Shown one piece after another: positions 36,721 through 47,837 of a stretch of DNA of 64,000 bases (position 1 is its first letter; each line of letters opens with the position of its first letter). The notes beneath the pieces are model-generated. The model was not told the DNA's origin. It ran no database searches and saw only the letters and a program-made list of their open reading frames with translations. Origin of the DNA: Sulfitobacter sp. W027 (GTDB taxonomy: Bacteria > Pseudomonadota > Alphaproteobacteria > Rhodobacterales > Rhodobacteraceae); NCBI RefSeq assembly GCF_025143985.1, contig NZ_CP083564.1, positions 497,501-561,500 on the forward strand. Reading direction: 5' to 3'. The position numbers and the translations under genes are program-made.

Positions 36721-37080
36721 ATGGCAAACACCAAAAGACAGCTGTTCCTGAAACGCCGCATGCGCGTTCGGAACAAACTCCGCAAAGTGAACGCCGGGCG
36801 CATGCGCCTGTCGGTACACCGTTCGTCCAAGAACATCTCGGCTCAGCTGATCGACGATGTGAACGGCGTAACATTGGCCTCCGCCTCCACGCTGGAGAAG
36901 GATCTGGGCGTTGTTGGCAAGAACAACATCGAAGCGGCGACCAAAGTCGGCGCCTTGATCGCCGAGCGTGCCAAAAAGGCCGGCGTGGAAGAAGCTTACT
37001 TCGACCGTGGCGGCTTCCTCTTCCACGGCAAGGTGAAGGCTCTGGCCGACGCCGCGCGTGAAGGCGGTTTGAAGATCTGA
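36721..37080 (+). CDS. rplR: 50S ribosomal protein L18
   Basis: This 119-residue protein has the basic N-terminus [21 protein letters not shown] and the 5S-binding core [18 protein letters not shown] and [26 protein letters not shown]. It binds 5S rRNA with L5. Confidence 0.98.
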   Translation: MANTKRQLFLKRRMRVRNKLRKVNAGRMRLSVHRSSKNISAQLIDDVNGVTLASASTLEKDLGVVGKNNIEAATKVGALIAERAKKAGVEEAYFDRGGFLFHGKVKALADAAREGGLKI

Positions 37081-37086
37081 TTGTGC

Positions 37087-37108
37087 GGTGCGTGGGGAAC
37101 CGCGCACC
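37087..37108 (+). repeat. GGTGCGTG-type intergenic hairpin, copy 3
   Basis: GGTGCGTGG pairs with CCGCGCACC (one wobble pair) around GGAA, seven bases after the rplR stop. The 168-nt rplR-rpsE spacer also has a perfect AGAGGGCCA-GAT-TGGCCCTCT stem at 37153-37173. Confidence 0.75.
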
Positions 37109-37248
37109 CGCTTTCATATGGAGGCTGTGCCCCGCGCATAGCTTTCCTGCGAAGAGGGCCAGATTGGCCCTCTCGATGATCCGGGGGCCAAGGGCTCACC
37201 AGGATTGATCCTAAGGGCCTCAGGGCCACAGAAAAAGGAAGATGCCAG

Positions 37249-37830
37249 ATGGCAAGAGATGACAACCGTGGGGGCAACCGCCGCAACCAACGCGACGAAA
37301 CCCCGGAATTCGCTGACCGTCTGGTCGCGATCAACCGCGTGTCCAAGACTGTTAAGGGTGGTAAGCGTTTCGGCTTCGCCGCACTCGTGGTCGTGGGCGA
37401 TCAGAAAGGCCGCGTCGGCTTTGGTAAGGGTAAAGCGAAAGAAGTACCCGAGGCCATCCGCAAGGCGACTGAGCAAGCCAAGCGTCAGATGATCCGCGTG
37501 CAACTGCGCGAAGGCCGCACGCTGCACCACGACATGCACGGCCGCCACGGCGCCGGCAAAGTTGTGATGCGGACAGCCCCTGAAGGTACTGGTATCATCG
37601 CCGGTGGTCCAATGCGTGCCGTTTTCGAAATGCTCGGCGTGAAAGACGTTGTGTCCAAGTCGATCGGTTCGCAGAACCCCTACAACATGATCCGCGCCAC
37701 TCTGGACGGTCTGAAAAAAGAGCAATCGCCCCGTTCTGTCGCGCAGCGTCGCGGCAAGAAAGTGGCTGACATTCTGCCCAAGCGTGAAGACAACGTAGAG
37801 TCCTCCGCACAAGTGGCTGAGGAGGCATAA
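37249..37830 (+). CDS. rpsE: 30S ribosomal protein S5
   Basis: This 193-residue protein has a dsRBD-like N-terminal domain with [28 protein letters not shown] and the C-terminal [29 protein letters not shown] segment (landmarks). Spectinomycin-contact residues in the KTVKGG loop look normal. The N-terminus has a short Arg/Asn/Gly-rich extension. The C-terminal tail is acidic and 16-20 residues longer than in Escherichia coli. It follows a 168-nt spacer, an unusual gap in the spc operon. Confidence 0.98.
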   Translation: MARDDNRGGNRRNQRDETPEFADRLVAINRVSKTVKGGKRFGFAALVVVGDQKGRVGFGKGKAKEVPEAIRKATEQAKRQMIRVQLREGRTLHHDMHGRHGAGKVVMRTAPEGTGIIAGGPMRAVFEMLGVKDVVSKSIGSQNPYNMIRATLDGLKKEQSPRSVAQRRGKKVADILPKREDNVESSAQVAEEA

Positions 37831-37832
37831 GC

Positions 37833-38021
37833 ATGGCCAAAACACTCGTAATCAAGCAGATCGGCTCGCCGATCCGCCGCCCCGCCAAGCAAAAGGCAAC
37901 TTTGGTTGGCCTGGGTCTGAACAAAATGGGTCGTACCCGTGAGCTGGAAGATACGCCTTCCGTCCGCGGTATGATCAACAAGGTCTCGCACATGGTTGAG
38001 ATCGTCGAAGAAAAAGGCTGA
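37833..38021 (+). CDS. rpmD: 50S ribosomal protein L30
   Basis: This 62-residue protein has [20 protein letters not shown] and the [30 protein letters not shown] region typical of L30. It starts two bases after rpsE. A terminator follows, so rplO needs separate transcription. Confidence 0.97.
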   Translation: MAKTLVIKQIGSPIRRPAKQKATLVGLGLNKMGRTRELEDTPSVRGMINKVSHMVEIVEEKG

Positions 38022-38045
38022 ACCGCCTTTTCTTCCGGATATTCG

Positions 38046-38077
38046 AATGGCCAGCGTCACCAGCGCTGGCCATTTTT
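38046..38077 (+). terminator. Intrinsic terminator after rpmD
   Basis: A perfect 11-bp stem AATGGCCAGCG/CGCTGGCCATT with a 7-nt loop and TTT tail interrupts the spc operon before the acyltransferase. Confidence 0.88.
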
Positions 38078-38133
38078 AGTAGATAGATGGAACTTTTTTT
38101 CAAATCTAACTGAATCTGCGGCATCATACGGTT

Positions 38134-39120
38134 TTGAACCAAGGTGATCGTTTGCGCATTCGTTGGATCGAGCAGGCCAAGGGACTGGGGATCATCCTTG
38201 TTGTCTTTGGCCACGCATGGCGCGGTGTCGATGCGAGCGGGCTGGCGATTCCTCAGCCTGTCTTTGACGCTGTGGACGCTGCAATCTACGCCTTCCACAT
38301 GCCGCTGTTCTTCTTTTTATCAGGCCTCGTATTTCTACAGTCTCGACCCTTCGGCACGCTGGGCGGCTTTGCAGCCGGCCGTCTTGTCCGCCTGCTGTGG
38401 CCGCTGGCGCTGTGGACGTGGATATTCTTTGGCATCAAAATGCTGGCCGGGGACGCCCAGAACGAGACGGCCTCCCTCACTAGTTTTCCGCTTATCCCGT
38501 TTCCGCCACTGGCGCATTTCTGGTTTCTCTGGGCGCTATTTTTGCTCCACATCGTGATGGGGGTTGTGATCTGGGCGGTGCCGCGGAACTGGCTGCCGCA
38601 TCGGGTCAGGCTTGGCGCGGCTGCGGCGACGCTGGTGGCGCTCGGCACTGCGGGCGCATGGGGCTACCTCGGGCCGTGGCTTCAGCCTGCCCTGATACAT
38701 CTGCCGTATTTCCTTGCCGGTCTCGCGCTTTCGGGGTTTGCCGACAGGGTGGCCCCGCCGCCGCTCGCTGGGGCCGCAGCCGCATTGGCGGTGCTGCTGA
38801 TCGTTTTAGCCGCGACCACGGTCTATGGCGCGGGCCATGCGTTGGCAATTCTTCTGTGCCTGTCGGTGGCGCTGAGCGGGGCCTCGGACTGGCGCCCGTT
38901 AATCTGGGGGCAGTGGCTGCAGCGCATTGGCAGCGCATCGCTGGCGATCTACGTCATGCATACAATCTTCTCCGCTGCGGTGCGGGAGGTGTTGCTGATG
39001 ACCGGGGTGACGGATGTGGCTGTGCATTTGGTGGTCGGCACCGCTGTCGGACTTGGTTTGCCGTATCTGGCCTATCGGGGGGTGCGGGGGCAGCCCGTGC
39101 AGGTAATGCTGGGCTTGTGA
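38134..39120 (+). CDS. Membrane acyltransferase (acyltransferase-3 family)
   Basis: This 328-residue protein has about nine hydrophobic helices and the opening signature of acyltransferase 3 proteins (PF01757): RWIEQAKGLGIILVVFGHAWRG with the catalytic-type His, then FHMPLFFFLSGLVF. Family members O-acetylate or O-succinylate cell-surface sugars. The start appears to be TTG at 38134, as no ATG or GTG lies in frame before the conserved region. No good ribosome-binding site is visible, so the start is uncertain. It occupies the rpmD-rplO junction. Confidence 0.82.
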   Translation: MNQGDRLRIRWIEQAKGLGIILVVFGHAWRGVDASGLAIPQPVFDAVDAAIYAFHMPLFFFLSGLVFLQSRPFGTLGGFAAGRLVRLLWPLALWTWIFFGIKMLAGDAQNETASLTSFPLIPFPPLAHFWFLWALFLLHIVMGVVIWAVPRNWLPHRVRLGAAAATLVALGTAGAWGYLGPWLQPALIHLPYFLAGLALSGFADRVAPPPLAGAAAALAVLLIVLAATTVYGAGHALAILLCLSVALSGASDWRPLIWGQWLQRIGSASLAIYVMHTIFSAAVREVLLMTGVTDVAVHLVVGTAVGLGLPYLAYRGVRGQPVQVMLGL

Positions 39121-39267
39121 GGGCGCAGGCCGGGGCTGGCCCTTGAACCGGCGACGTCGTTGGCCTATACGCGCCCGGTGATGTCTCTTGAGATGTCTCG
39201 AATCATCAAACGCCGCGTTTGGCCACTCCCGTCGCTGGGGGCCATTTCCGGCAAAAGGAGAAGCGAC

Positions 39268-39750
39268 ATGAAACTGCACGAACTTTCCGACAACGAAGGC
39301 GCAACCAAGAAGCGTATGCGCGTTGGCCGTGGCCCCGGCTCTGGCAAGGGTAAAATGGGTGGCCGTGGTATCAAAGGTCAAAAGTCCCGTTCCGGCGTGG
39401 CGATCAAGGGCTTTGAAGGCGGCCAGATGCCGATCTACCAGCGTCTGCCCAAGCGTGGCTTCAACAAGCCGAACCGCAAGTCCTACGCCGTTGTGAACCT
39501 GGGCCTGATCCAGAAATTCATCGACGCCAAGAAGCTCGACGCTGGCAACACCATCGACGGTGCCGCGCTGATCGCTTCCGGTCTGGTCCGCCGTGAGCTG
39601 GACGGTATCCGCGTTTTGGCCAAGGGTGACATCACCTCCAAGATCGACCTGAACGTCGCTGGCGCCTCCAAGTCCGCCATCGAAGCGGTCGAAAAGGCAG
39701 GCGGCAAGGTGACCGTGGCGGCTCCGAAGGCTGCTGAGGCATCTGAGTAA
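39268..39750 (+). CDS. rplO: 50S ribosomal protein L15
   Basis: This 160-residue protein has [33 protein letters not shown] and [18 protein letters not shown] as landmarks. An upstream ATG at 39160 is rejected; AAAAGGAG precedes 39268. It lies 147 nt after the acyltransferase, and I did not identify a promoter in that gap. secY follows after 120 nt. Confidence 0.98.
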   Translation: MKLHELSDNEGATKKRMRVGRGPGSGKGKMGGRGIKGQKSRSGVAIKGFEGGQMPIYQRLPKRGFNKPNRKSYAVVNLGLIQKFIDAKKLDAGNTIDGAALIASGLVRRELDGIRVLAKGDITSKIDLNVAGASKSAIEAVEKAGGKVTVAAPKAAEASE

Positions 39751-39870
39751 AGCGGCCTTAAGGCTTGTGAGCGGCGCGTCAGCCGCTTACATAACCTCAA
39801 GTTTTCCCGAACGCCGCCCGCCGGAGAACGGCTCTGGGCGGCGTTTTCGCAACAAGAGAAGAGACCCCTC

Positions 39871-41249
<1,379 letters not shown>

Positions 41250-41253
<4 letters not shown>

Positions 41254-41897
41254 ACATTATTCTACTCGGGCCTCCGGGCGCAGGCAAAGGCACCCAAGCA
41301 CGTCATCTGGTCGAGACCCGCAATATGGTCCAACTCTCCACCGGCGACATGCTGCGTGAAGCGAAAGACAGCGGCACAGAGATGGGCAAGATCGTCGCGG
41401 ACGTTATGGACCGTGGCGCGCTGGTTACCGATGAGATTGTTATCGGCCTGATCCGCGAGAAGCTGACCGACAAGGCCAAGCATGGCGGCTTTATCTTTGA
41501 CGGCTTCCCCCGCACGCTGGCACAGGCCGACGCGCTGGCCGAGTTGATGGCGCAAGAAGGTCAGACCCTCGACGCCGTGATCGAGATGAAGGTCGACGAT
41601 GAAGCGCTGGTCGCCCGCATCACCGCCCGCTCCACCTGCGCAAGCTGCGGTGAGGTTTACAACGACCTGACCAAGCCGATCCCCGAAGATGGGAAATGCA
41701 GCAATTGCGGCGGGACCGAGTTCAAACGCCGCGCCGACGACAATGAAGAAAGCCTCAAGACCCGTCTGATGGCCTACTATAAACAGACTTCGCCGCTGAT
41801 TGGTTACTACTATGCCAAAGACATGCTGAGCGGTGTGAATGGTCTGGGCAAGATCGACGAAGTGCGCGGCGAAATTGCAGGCATTCTTGATGCCTGA
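41250..41897 (+). CDS. adk: Adenylate kinase, zinc-type long form
   Basis: This 215-residue protein interconverts AMP, ADP and ATP. It begins [16 protein letters not shown] (P loop), has [13 protein letters not shown] at the AMP-binding site, and a LID domain with CASC and CSNC pairs, marking a structural-zinc form. secY-adk is a common pairing in alphaproteobacteria. It overlaps secY by four bases. Confidence 0.98.
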
Positions 41898-41973
41898 TTG
41901 ATCCGTTGAGAGGGCGGGGGGCCAAGGTCTCCCTCCCGGAACGGCCCGATGACAGCACAGTTTTGCGCAAGCC

Positions 41974-42002
41974 TTGACGCCCTGCGCAAAACCTCATAGT
42001 CA
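41974..42002 (+). promoter_or_regulatory. Candidate promoter of the alpha operon
   Basis: TTGACG (41974-41979), 17 nt, and TAGTCA (41997-42002) lie in the 261-nt adk-rpsM gap. The -10 is weak, so other starts are possible. Confidence 0.4.
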
Positions 42003-42158
42003 CCCCTATCTCGCAAGAGAATCAAATTGCGGCAAGGGAATTTCTCGACCCCGCAAGATCACCTGATCAGCCTCAGCCCGATGGCCCTATCGCCTCGGGC
42101 TTGTGTTGTGAAAAAAGGGTCTGGAACGACGGACCCGCAACGAAAAGGAATAGCTAAC

Positions 42159-42527
42159 GTGGCACGTATTGCCGGCGTAAACATCCCGACTGCAAAGCGG
42201 GTTCCGATCGCCCTCACTTACATCACCGGTATTGGCAACGCTTCCGCCAAAGCCATCTGCGAAGCCGTTGGCATCGACGCGACCCGTCGGGTTAACGAAC
42301 TGTCCGACGCTGAAGTTCTGGCCGTGCGTGAGCACATCGACGCCAACTACACCGTCGAAGGCGACCTGCGTCGTGACACGCAGATGAACATCAAGCGCCT
42401 GATGGACCTTGGTTGCTACCGTGGCCTGCGCCACCGTCGTAACCTGCCAGTCCGTGGTCAGCGTACCCACACCAATGCTCGCACCCGCAAAGGCCCCGCT
42501 AAGGCCATTGCTGGCAAGAAGAAATAA
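42159..42527 (+). CDS. rpsM: 30S ribosomal protein S13
   Basis: This 122-residue protein starts [20 protein letters not shown] with a GTG codon at 42159, preceded by AAAAGGAA. It has [33 protein letters not shown] at its C-terminus. Earlier in-frame codons give a 45-residue extension with no similarity. It is the first gene of the alpha operon. rpmJ, often between secY and rpsM, is absent. Confidence 0.97.
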   Translation: MARIAGVNIPTAKRVPIALTYITGIGNASAKAICEAVGIDATRRVNELSDAEVLAVREHIDANYTVEGDLRRDTQMNIKRLMDLGCYRGLRHRRNLPVRGQRTHTNARTRKGPAKAIAGKKK

Positions 42528-42542
42528 GGGAGGGTCTGATCA

Positions 42543-42932
42543 ATGGCACGCGATAAGACAAAGACCAAGCGTAAGGTCAGCAAGAACATCGCCGCAGGTG
42601 TGGCGCATGTGAACAGCTCCTTCAACAACACCAAGATCCTGATCTCGGATGTGCAGGGCAATGCAATCGCATGGTCTTCTGCTGGCACCATGGGCTTCAA
42701 AGGGTCGCGTAAATCGACACCTTACGCAGCTCAGATGGCCGCCGAAGATGCAGGCCGTAAGGCTCAAGATCACGGCGTCAAGACGCTGGAAGTTGAAGTG
42801 CAAGGCCCCGGTTCCGGCCGTGAATCCGCACTGCGCGCACTGGCGGCTGCCGGTTTCAACATCACCTCGATCCGTGATGTGACCCCGATGGCCCACAACG
42901 GTTGCCGCCCGCCGAAGCGCCGCCGCGTTTAA
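42543..42932 (+). CDS. rpsK: 30S ribosomal protein S11
   Basis: This 129-residue protein has [21 protein letters not shown] and [25 protein letters not shown] as landmarks. It forms the 30S platform near the Shine-Dalgarno duplex. rpsD does not follow it, as is usual for this bacterial class. Confidence 0.98.
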   Translation: MARDKTKTKRKVSKNIAAGVAHVNSSFNNTKILISDVQGNAIAWSSAGTMGFKGSRKSTPYAAQMAAEDAGRKAQDHGVKTLEVEVQGPGSGRESALRALAAAGFNITSIRDVTPMAHNGCRPPKRRRV

Positions 42933-43046
42933 GACAGTAATTTGCTATGTGGGGCCGCGTGATTTGCACGGCCCCATACCGCTTTTCAGAAACCTCGAGC
43001 GTTTGTGTCATTTGGACATGAGGCACAAACAAGGATGGAGGGACGC

Positions 43047-44063
43047 ATGATCCACAAAAATTGGGCTGAATTGATCAAGCCGCAACAGCTTGACGTCAAG
43101 CCGGGCAATGACCCAGCCCGTCAGGCAACTGTTATGGCAGAACCGCTGGAGCGGGGCTTTGGCCTGACGCTCGGCAACGCGCTCCGCCGCGTGCTGATGT
43201 CGTCGCTGCAGGGTGCGGCGATCACATCCGTGCAGATCGACAACGTGCTGCACGAGTTTTCCTCCGTGGCCGGTGTGCGCGAAGACGTGACCGACATCAT
43301 CCTGAACCTCAAAGGCGTCAGCCTGCGCATGGAAGTCGAAGGGCCCAAACGCCTGTCGATCTCTGCGAAGGGTCCGGGCGTTGTCACTGCCGGTGACATC
43401 TCCGAATCCGCCGGTATCGAGATTCTGAACCGCGAGCATGTGATCTGCCACCTCGACGATGGTGCAGATGTCTACATGGAGCTGACCGTCAACACCGGTA
43501 AGGGCTATGTCTCGGCTGACAAGAACAAGCCCGAAGATGCGCCCATTGGCCTGATCCCGATCGACGCGATCTATTCGCCGGTCAAGAAGGTCTCTTATGA
43601 CGTGCAGCCCACCCGTGAGGGCCAGGTGCTGGACTATGACAAGCTGACCATGAAAGTGGAAACAGACGGGTCCATCACGCCGGATGACGCCGTGGCCTTC
43701 GCCGCGCGCATCTTGCAGGACCAACTGGGCATCTTCGTCAACTTCGACGAGCCGGAATCGGCGTCCCGTCAGGACGACGACGATGGTCTTGAGTTCAACC
43801 CGCTGCTGCTCAAGAAAGTCGACGAGCTGGAGCTCTCGGTCCGTTCGGCGAACTGCCTGAAGAACGACAACATCGTCTATATCGGCGACCTGATCCAGAA
43901 GACCGAAGCCGAAATGCTGCGCACGCCGAACTTTGGCCGCAAGTCCTTGAACGAGATCAAGGAAGTGCTGTCGGGCATGGGTCTGCACCTTGGCATGGAC
44001 GTCGAGGACTGGCCGCCAGAAAACATCGAAGACCTCGCCAAGAAGTTCGAGGATTCGTTCTAA
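43047..44063 (+). CDS. rpoA: DNA-directed RNA polymerase subunit alpha
   Basis: This 338-residue protein has an N-terminal dimerisation domain ([21 protein letters not shown], then [21 protein letters not shown]) and, after a linker, the DNA- and activator-binding C-terminal domain ([50 protein letters not shown] as landmarks). The ATG at 43047 matches homologues; an upstream ATG at 43005 is not used. Confidence 0.98.
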   Translation: MIHKNWAELIKPQQLDVKPGNDPARQATVMAEPLERGFGLTLGNALRRVLMSSLQGAAITSVQIDNVLHEFSSVAGVREDVTDIILNLKGVSLRMEVEGPKRLSISAKGPGVVTAGDISESAGIEILNREHVICHLDDGADVYMELTVNTGKGYVSADKNKPEDAPIGLIPIDAIYSPVKKVSYDVQPTREGQVLDYDKLTMKVETDGSITPDDAVAFAARILQDQLGIFVNFDEPESASRQDDDDGLEFNPLLLKKVDELELSVRSANCLKNDNIVYIGDLIQKTEAEMLRTPNFGRKSLNEIKEVLSGMGLHLGMDVEDWPPENIEDLAKKFEDSF

Positions 44064-44073
44064 GAGACACGGA

Positions 44074-44121
44074 CCCGGAAACTTTCAAAGTTTCCGGGCC
44101 GATTTCTTCAAAAGAAATCGG
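44074..44121 (+). repeat. Tandem hairpin module in the rpoA-rplQ spacer
   Basis: Two adjoining perfect hairpins: CCCGGAAACTT/AAGTTTCCGGG with TCA loop (44074-44098), then CCGATTTCTT/AAGAAATCGG with CAA loop (44099-44121). Layout and the CTTCAAAAG core match the module between rpoB and rpoC (11087-11133), though the stems differ in sequence. Confidence 0.85.
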
Positions 44122-44226
44122 GCACCGTTACGACCGGGCGCAAGCCCCAAGGAGAGCCCGTGACACGCATCGCGGGCCAGACAAAGCAAAACCGCCCGTA
44201 GAGGGCATCACGATTGGAGTAAGACA

Positions 44227-44643
44227 ATGCGTCACGCACGTGGATACCGCCGCCTGAACCGTACACATGAACACCGCAAGGCGCTGTTCTCGAACATGGC
44301 AGGCTCGCTCATCGAGCATGAGCAAATCAAAACAACCTTGCCGAAAGCCAAGGAACTGAAGCCGATCATCGAAAAGATGATCACGCTGGCCAAACGTGGC
44401 GATCTGCACGCCCGTCGTCAGGCCGCGTCGAAACTGAAAGAAGACCAGTATGTCACAAAACTGTTCGACATCCTCGGCCCGCGCTACAAAGACCGCCAAG
44501 GTGGTTACGTTCGCGTTCTGAAAGCTGGCTTCCGCTATGGTGACATGGCACCGATGGCGATCATCGAATTCGTCGACCGCGACCGCGACGCCAAAGGCGC
44601 CGCAGACAAAGCACGTCTGGCTGAAGAAGAAGCCGCAGAATAA
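44227..44643 (+). CDS. rplQ: 50S ribosomal protein L17
   Basis: This 138-residue protein begins [20 protein letters not shown] and has the [35 protein letters not shown] region. The C-terminal tail is Ala/Glu-rich. It is the last gene of the ribosomal superoperon and is followed by a terminator. Confidence 0.98.
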   Translation: MRHARGYRRLNRTHEHRKALFSNMAGSLIEHEQIKTTLPKAKELKPIIEKMITLAKRGDLHARRQAASKLKEDQYVTKLFDILGPRYKDRQGGYVRVLKAGFRYGDMAPMAIIEFVDRDRDAKGAADKARLAEEEAAE

Positions 44644-44665
44644 AATTTCGCAGATTGCGGATTGG

Positions 44666-44693
44666 AAAGCCCTGCCATTTGGCGGGGCTTTTT
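44666..44693 (+). terminator. Intrinsic terminator after rplQ
   Basis: AAAGCCCTGCC/GGCGGGGCTTT with an ATTT loop (one G-T) and T tail, 22 nt after the stop. Confidence 0.88.
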
Positions 44694-44769
44694 CGTTGGG
44701 GCAGGGATATTTCAGGCTTCTTCCAAATGGGAGTTGCAGCAGCCAAACCGACTGCGCATATCTGAGGGC

Positions 44770-46143
44770 ATGAGATATTTCGCGATGATCCTAATGCTGC
44801 TTGCCGCCCCTCTGGCCGCGCAGCAGGTGCCCAGTTCCGCCGCCCAGATGCAGCTAAGTTTCGTGCCGCTGGTCAAACAAGCCACGCCCGCAGTTGTCAA
44901 CATCTACGCCCGCATTATGACCGAGCCGCAGCGCACACCGCTTCAACGCGATCCGTTTTTTGAGCGGTTTTTCCGTGATCCTTTTTCAGAACGGCCCCGG
45001 GTGCAGAACTCACTTGGTTCAGGGGTGATTCTTTCGGCGGATGGCATTGTCGTGTCCAACTACCATGTCGTCGGCACCGCGACCGATATTCGCGTGGTGC
45101 TGAACGACCGCCGCGAATTCAACGCCCATGTGCTTTTGGGGGATGCTGACAGCGATCTGGCGATTCTCAAACTGGAGGGTGCAGAAGACCTGCCGTTCCT
45201 TGAATTGCGCGACAGTGATGCGGTCGAGGTGGGCGAACTTACCTTGGCTATCGGCAACCCTTTCGGTGTGGGCCAGACTGTTTCGAGCGGCATCGTCTCG
45301 GGCCTTGCCCGGTCCGGCGCGGCGAATAATGGCGGGCAAGGTTATTTCATTCAGACCGATGCGCCGATTAACCCCGGCAACTCCGGAGGCGCGCTGATCG
45401 ACATGCAGGGGCGGCTGATTGGAGTGAACACCTCGATCCTGACCCGCTCAGGCGCCAGCAACGGCATCGGCTTTGCCATCCCCGCCGATCTGGTCGCGGC
45501 CTTTGTCGAACAGGCGCGCGCAGGGGAGGCGATGTTCAACCGGCCTTGGGCGGGATTGGCGGGTCAGCCGGTGGATGCAGATATGGCGGGGCCTTTGGGG
45601 TTGGATCGGCCCGGGGGGATCATTGTGTCAGGGCTGCATGCCGCCAGTCCTTTTAACGCGGCGGGGCTGCGGGTCGGGGATGTTATCGTCAGCGTGGATG
45701 GCCAAGCGGTGAATACCTCGTCCGAGATGATCTACCGCATGTCAGTCGCCGGTCTGGGCCATTCTGCGCGGATCGGCGTGATGCGCGATGGGGTGCCGCA
45801 AGAGATGACCGTGGCGCTGATCGCCGCGCCGGATGAACCCGACCGCGCCGAGGTTACGCTGGGTGCGCGGAGCCTTTTGCCGGGGTTGCGGGCCGCGCGG
45901 ATCAATCCGGCGGTAATTTCCGAGCTTAACCTGCCGCTGGAGAGCAGTGGCGTCGTGGTGATGGATGGCGGCCGCTTTGGCCCGCTCGTCGGGCTCCGGG
46001 ACGGTGATGTGATCTTGTCTGTGAATGGGGTAGAGGTGGCTGAGACCCGCACCTTGGTTGCCCTGTTATCGGGCGAGGTGCGGCGCATTCAGATGGTCAT
46101 TCAACGCGGCGACCGGCGTGTCGCTCTGCGGTTTAGGGGGTAG
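44770..46143 (+). CDS. Deg/HtrA-type periplasmic serine protease
   Basis: This 457-residue protein has a signal peptide (about 1-18, LLAAPLAAQ) and a trypsin-like domain with the triad H99 (SNYHVVG), D129 (DSDLAIL) and S205 (NPGNSGGAL), plus two PDZ domains (about 262-345 and 375-457). It degrades or chaperones misfolded envelope proteins. The start at 44770 is chosen because the longer frame begins inside the rplQ terminator. The rarA GTG follows its stop by one base. It resembles DegQ but is shorter than typical DegP. Confidence 0.92.
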   Translation: MRYFAMILMLLAAPLAAQQVPSSAAQMQLSFVPLVKQATPAVVNIYARIMTEPQRTPLQRDPFFERFFRDPFSERPRVQNSLGSGVILSADGIVVSNYHVVGTATDIRVVLNDRREFNAHVLLGDADSDLAILKLEGAEDLPFLELRDSDAVEVGELTLAIGNPFGVGQTVSSGIVSGLARSGAANNGGQGYFIQTDAPINPGNSGGALIDMQGRLIGVNTSILTRSGASNGIGFAIPADLVAAFVEQARAGEAMFNRPWAGLAGQPVDADMAGPLGLDRPGGIIVSGLHAASPFNAAGLRVGDVIVSVDGQAVNTSSEMIYRMSVAGLGHSARIGVMRDGVPQEMTVALIAAPDEPDRAEVTLGARSLLPGLRAARINPAVISELNLPLESSGVVVMDGGRFGPLVGLRDGDVILSVNGVEVAETRTLVALLSGEVRRIQMVIQRGDRRVALRFRG

Positions 46144-46144
46144 C

Positions 46145-47452
46145 GTGGCGGATCTATTCGGCGACGGCGAGGCGGTGGCAGAAAGCGGGCACCGCCCCTT
46201 GGCAGATCGCTTGCGCCCGCGCGCATTGTCCGAAGTGATCGGGCAGGACCAAGTGCTTGGCCCGGATGCGCCATTGACGGTCATGCTGGATTCCGGTGCG
46301 CTGTCGTCGCTGATCTTTTGGGGGCCGCCGGGGGTGGGTAAAACCACCATCGCACGGCTTCTGGCGGATGAGACCGACCTGCACTTTGTCCAGATTAGCG
46401 CGATATTCTCCGGCGTGCCTGAACTTCGCAAGGTTTTCGACGCGGCGAAACTGCGGCGGCGACAGGGGCGGGGGACGCTGCTTTTCGTGGACGAGATCCA
46501 CCGCTTCAACAAGGCGCAGCAGGACGGCTTCCTGCCGCATATGGAAGATGGCACAATTCTCCTGGTGGGGGCCACGACAGAAAACCCCAGTTTTGAGCTA
46601 AATGCCGCTGTGCTGAGCCGCGCCCAGGTGCTGGTGCTGGAACGTCTGCCGCATGACGATCTGGAGCGGCTCGCGCAGCGGGCCGAGCAGGAGTTGGGCA
46701 AACCCTTGCCGCTGCAACCAGATGCCCGCGAGGCGCTGTTGGAAATGGCCGATGGCGACGGGCGTGCGCTGCTCAATCTGATCGAACAGGTGACAGCGTG
46801 GAAGGGCGATGCGCCGCTCGACAAGGCGGGGCTATCGAAACGCCTGATGCGCCGCGCGGCGCAATACGACAAATCGGGCGATTCGCACTACAACCTCATT
46901 TCCGCCCTGCATAAGTCCATGCGCGGGTCTGACCCCGATGCGGCGCTCTATTGGCTGGGGCGGATGCTGGAGGGGGGCGAGGACCCGCGTTATCTGATGC
47001 GGCGGATCACCCGCATGGCGGTCGAAGACGTGGGCCTTGCCGATCCGCAGGCTCAGGCCTTTTGCCTTCAGGCTTGGGAGACCTATGAACGCCTTGGCAG
47101 CCCCGAAGGGGAGCTCGCGATCGCGCAGGCGCTGACCTACATCTGCCTCGCGCCGAAATCTAACGCCGTATACAAAGCTTACAAGGATGCGCGCAGGCTC
47201 GCGCGCAGCACCGGGTCCGAGCCGCCGCCAAAACACATCCTGAACGCGCCGACGAAGCTGATGAAGGAGCAAGGCTACGGCAGCGGCTATGCCTATGACC
47301 ATGATGCCGAGGACGGGTTTTCAGGACAGAATTACTTTCCCGATACGATGGCGCGGCCCAGCCTGTACGAGCCGGTCGAACGCGGTTTCGAGCGCGAGTT
47401 GAAAAAGCGACAGGATTACTTTGCAGGGCTTAGGGCCAAGCGGAAAACTTGA
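46145..47452 (+). CDS. rarA: Replication-associated recombination protein A (MgsA/RarA)
   Basis: This 435-residue AAA+ ATPase has PLADRLRPRALSEVIGQDQVLGP, Walker A FWGPPGVGKTTIARLL, Walker B TLLFVDEIHRFNKAQQD and the sensor LLVGATTENPSFEL, then the RarA C-terminal tetramer domain with SALHKSMRGSDPDAALYWLGRMLEGGEDPRYL (landmarks). It acts at stalled replication forks. A GTG start at 46145 has GGGGG upstream. Upstream in-frame ATG lies inside the protease gene and is rejected. Confidence 0.95.
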   Translation: MADLFGDGEAVAESGHRPLADRLRPRALSEVIGQDQVLGPDAPLTVMLDSGALSSLIFWGPPGVGKTTIARLLADETDLHFVQISAIFSGVPELRKVFDAAKLRRRQGRGTLLFVDEIHRFNKAQQDGFLPHMEDGTILLVGATTENPSFELNAAVLSRAQVLVLERLPHDDLERLAQRAEQELGKPLPLQPDAREALLEMADGDGRALLNLIEQVTAWKGDAPLDKAGLSKRLMRRAAQYDKSGDSHYNLISALHKSMRGSDPDAALYWLGRMLEGGEDPRYLMRRITRMAVEDVGLADPQAQAFCLQAWETYERLGSPEGELAIAQALTYICLAPKSNAVYKAYKDARRLARSTGSEPPPKHILNAPTKLMKEQGYGSGYAYDHDAEDGFSGQNYFPDTMARPSLYEPVERGFERELKKRQDYFAGLRAKRKT

Positions 47453-47483
47453 CTCCGGCGCGCGCCCGCGCGATGGGGTGTCG

Positions 47484-47837
47484 ATGATGAAAACACTGAT
47501 CATGGTGGCCCTCGGCGGCGCTTTGGGCGCAAGCCTGCGGTACCTTGTCGGTCTCGCGGTGGGCTTTCCGTTCGGCACTTTGGCAGTCAATGTCACCGGC
47601 TCGCTGGCGATTGGCGTGGTCTGGGTGCTGGCGGATAAGACATCGCTGCTGCTGCCCTTCCTGATGACCGGGCTGCTGGGCGGTTTCACGACCTTTTCGG
47701 CGTTTTCACTCGATACCCTGCGGCTGCTTGAAGCGGGCCGTGCAGGGGTCGCATTTTCATATGTGGGGGCCTCGGTGATCTTGTCGCTGGCCGCCTGTTT
47801 GCTGGGCCTCTGGGTGGCCCGAGAGGTGTTGGCATGA
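47484..47837 (+). CDS. crcB: Fluoride ion channel CrcB/Fluc
   Basis: This 117-residue protein has four membrane helices, the GGALGASLRYLVG first helix, the NVTGSLAIGV helix with the conserved Asn, and GLLGGFTTFSAFSLDT, the TTFS track with the Phe residues that line the pore. It exports fluoride as a dual-topology dimer. Two adjacent ATG codons (47484, 47487) are possible. It overlaps rluA-type gene by ATGA. No fluoride riboswitch motif was found; being internal to an operon makes one unlikely. Confidence 0.95.
   Translation: MMKTLIMVALGGALGASLRYLVGLAVGFPFGTLAVNVTGSLAIGVVWVLADKTSLLLPFLMTGLLGGFTTFSAFSLDTLRLLEAGRAGVAFSYVGASVILSLAACLLGLWVAREVLA

Noticed and set aside
42933..43046. Missing rpsD between rpsK and rpoA as a possible deletion
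   Set aside because: rpsD is normally elsewhere in alphaproteobacteria, so its absence is ordinary.
47453..47483. Fluoride riboswitch in front of crcB
   Set aside because: Only 31 bases separate rarA and crcB and no fluoride-aptamer motif is seen; crcB is internal to an operon.
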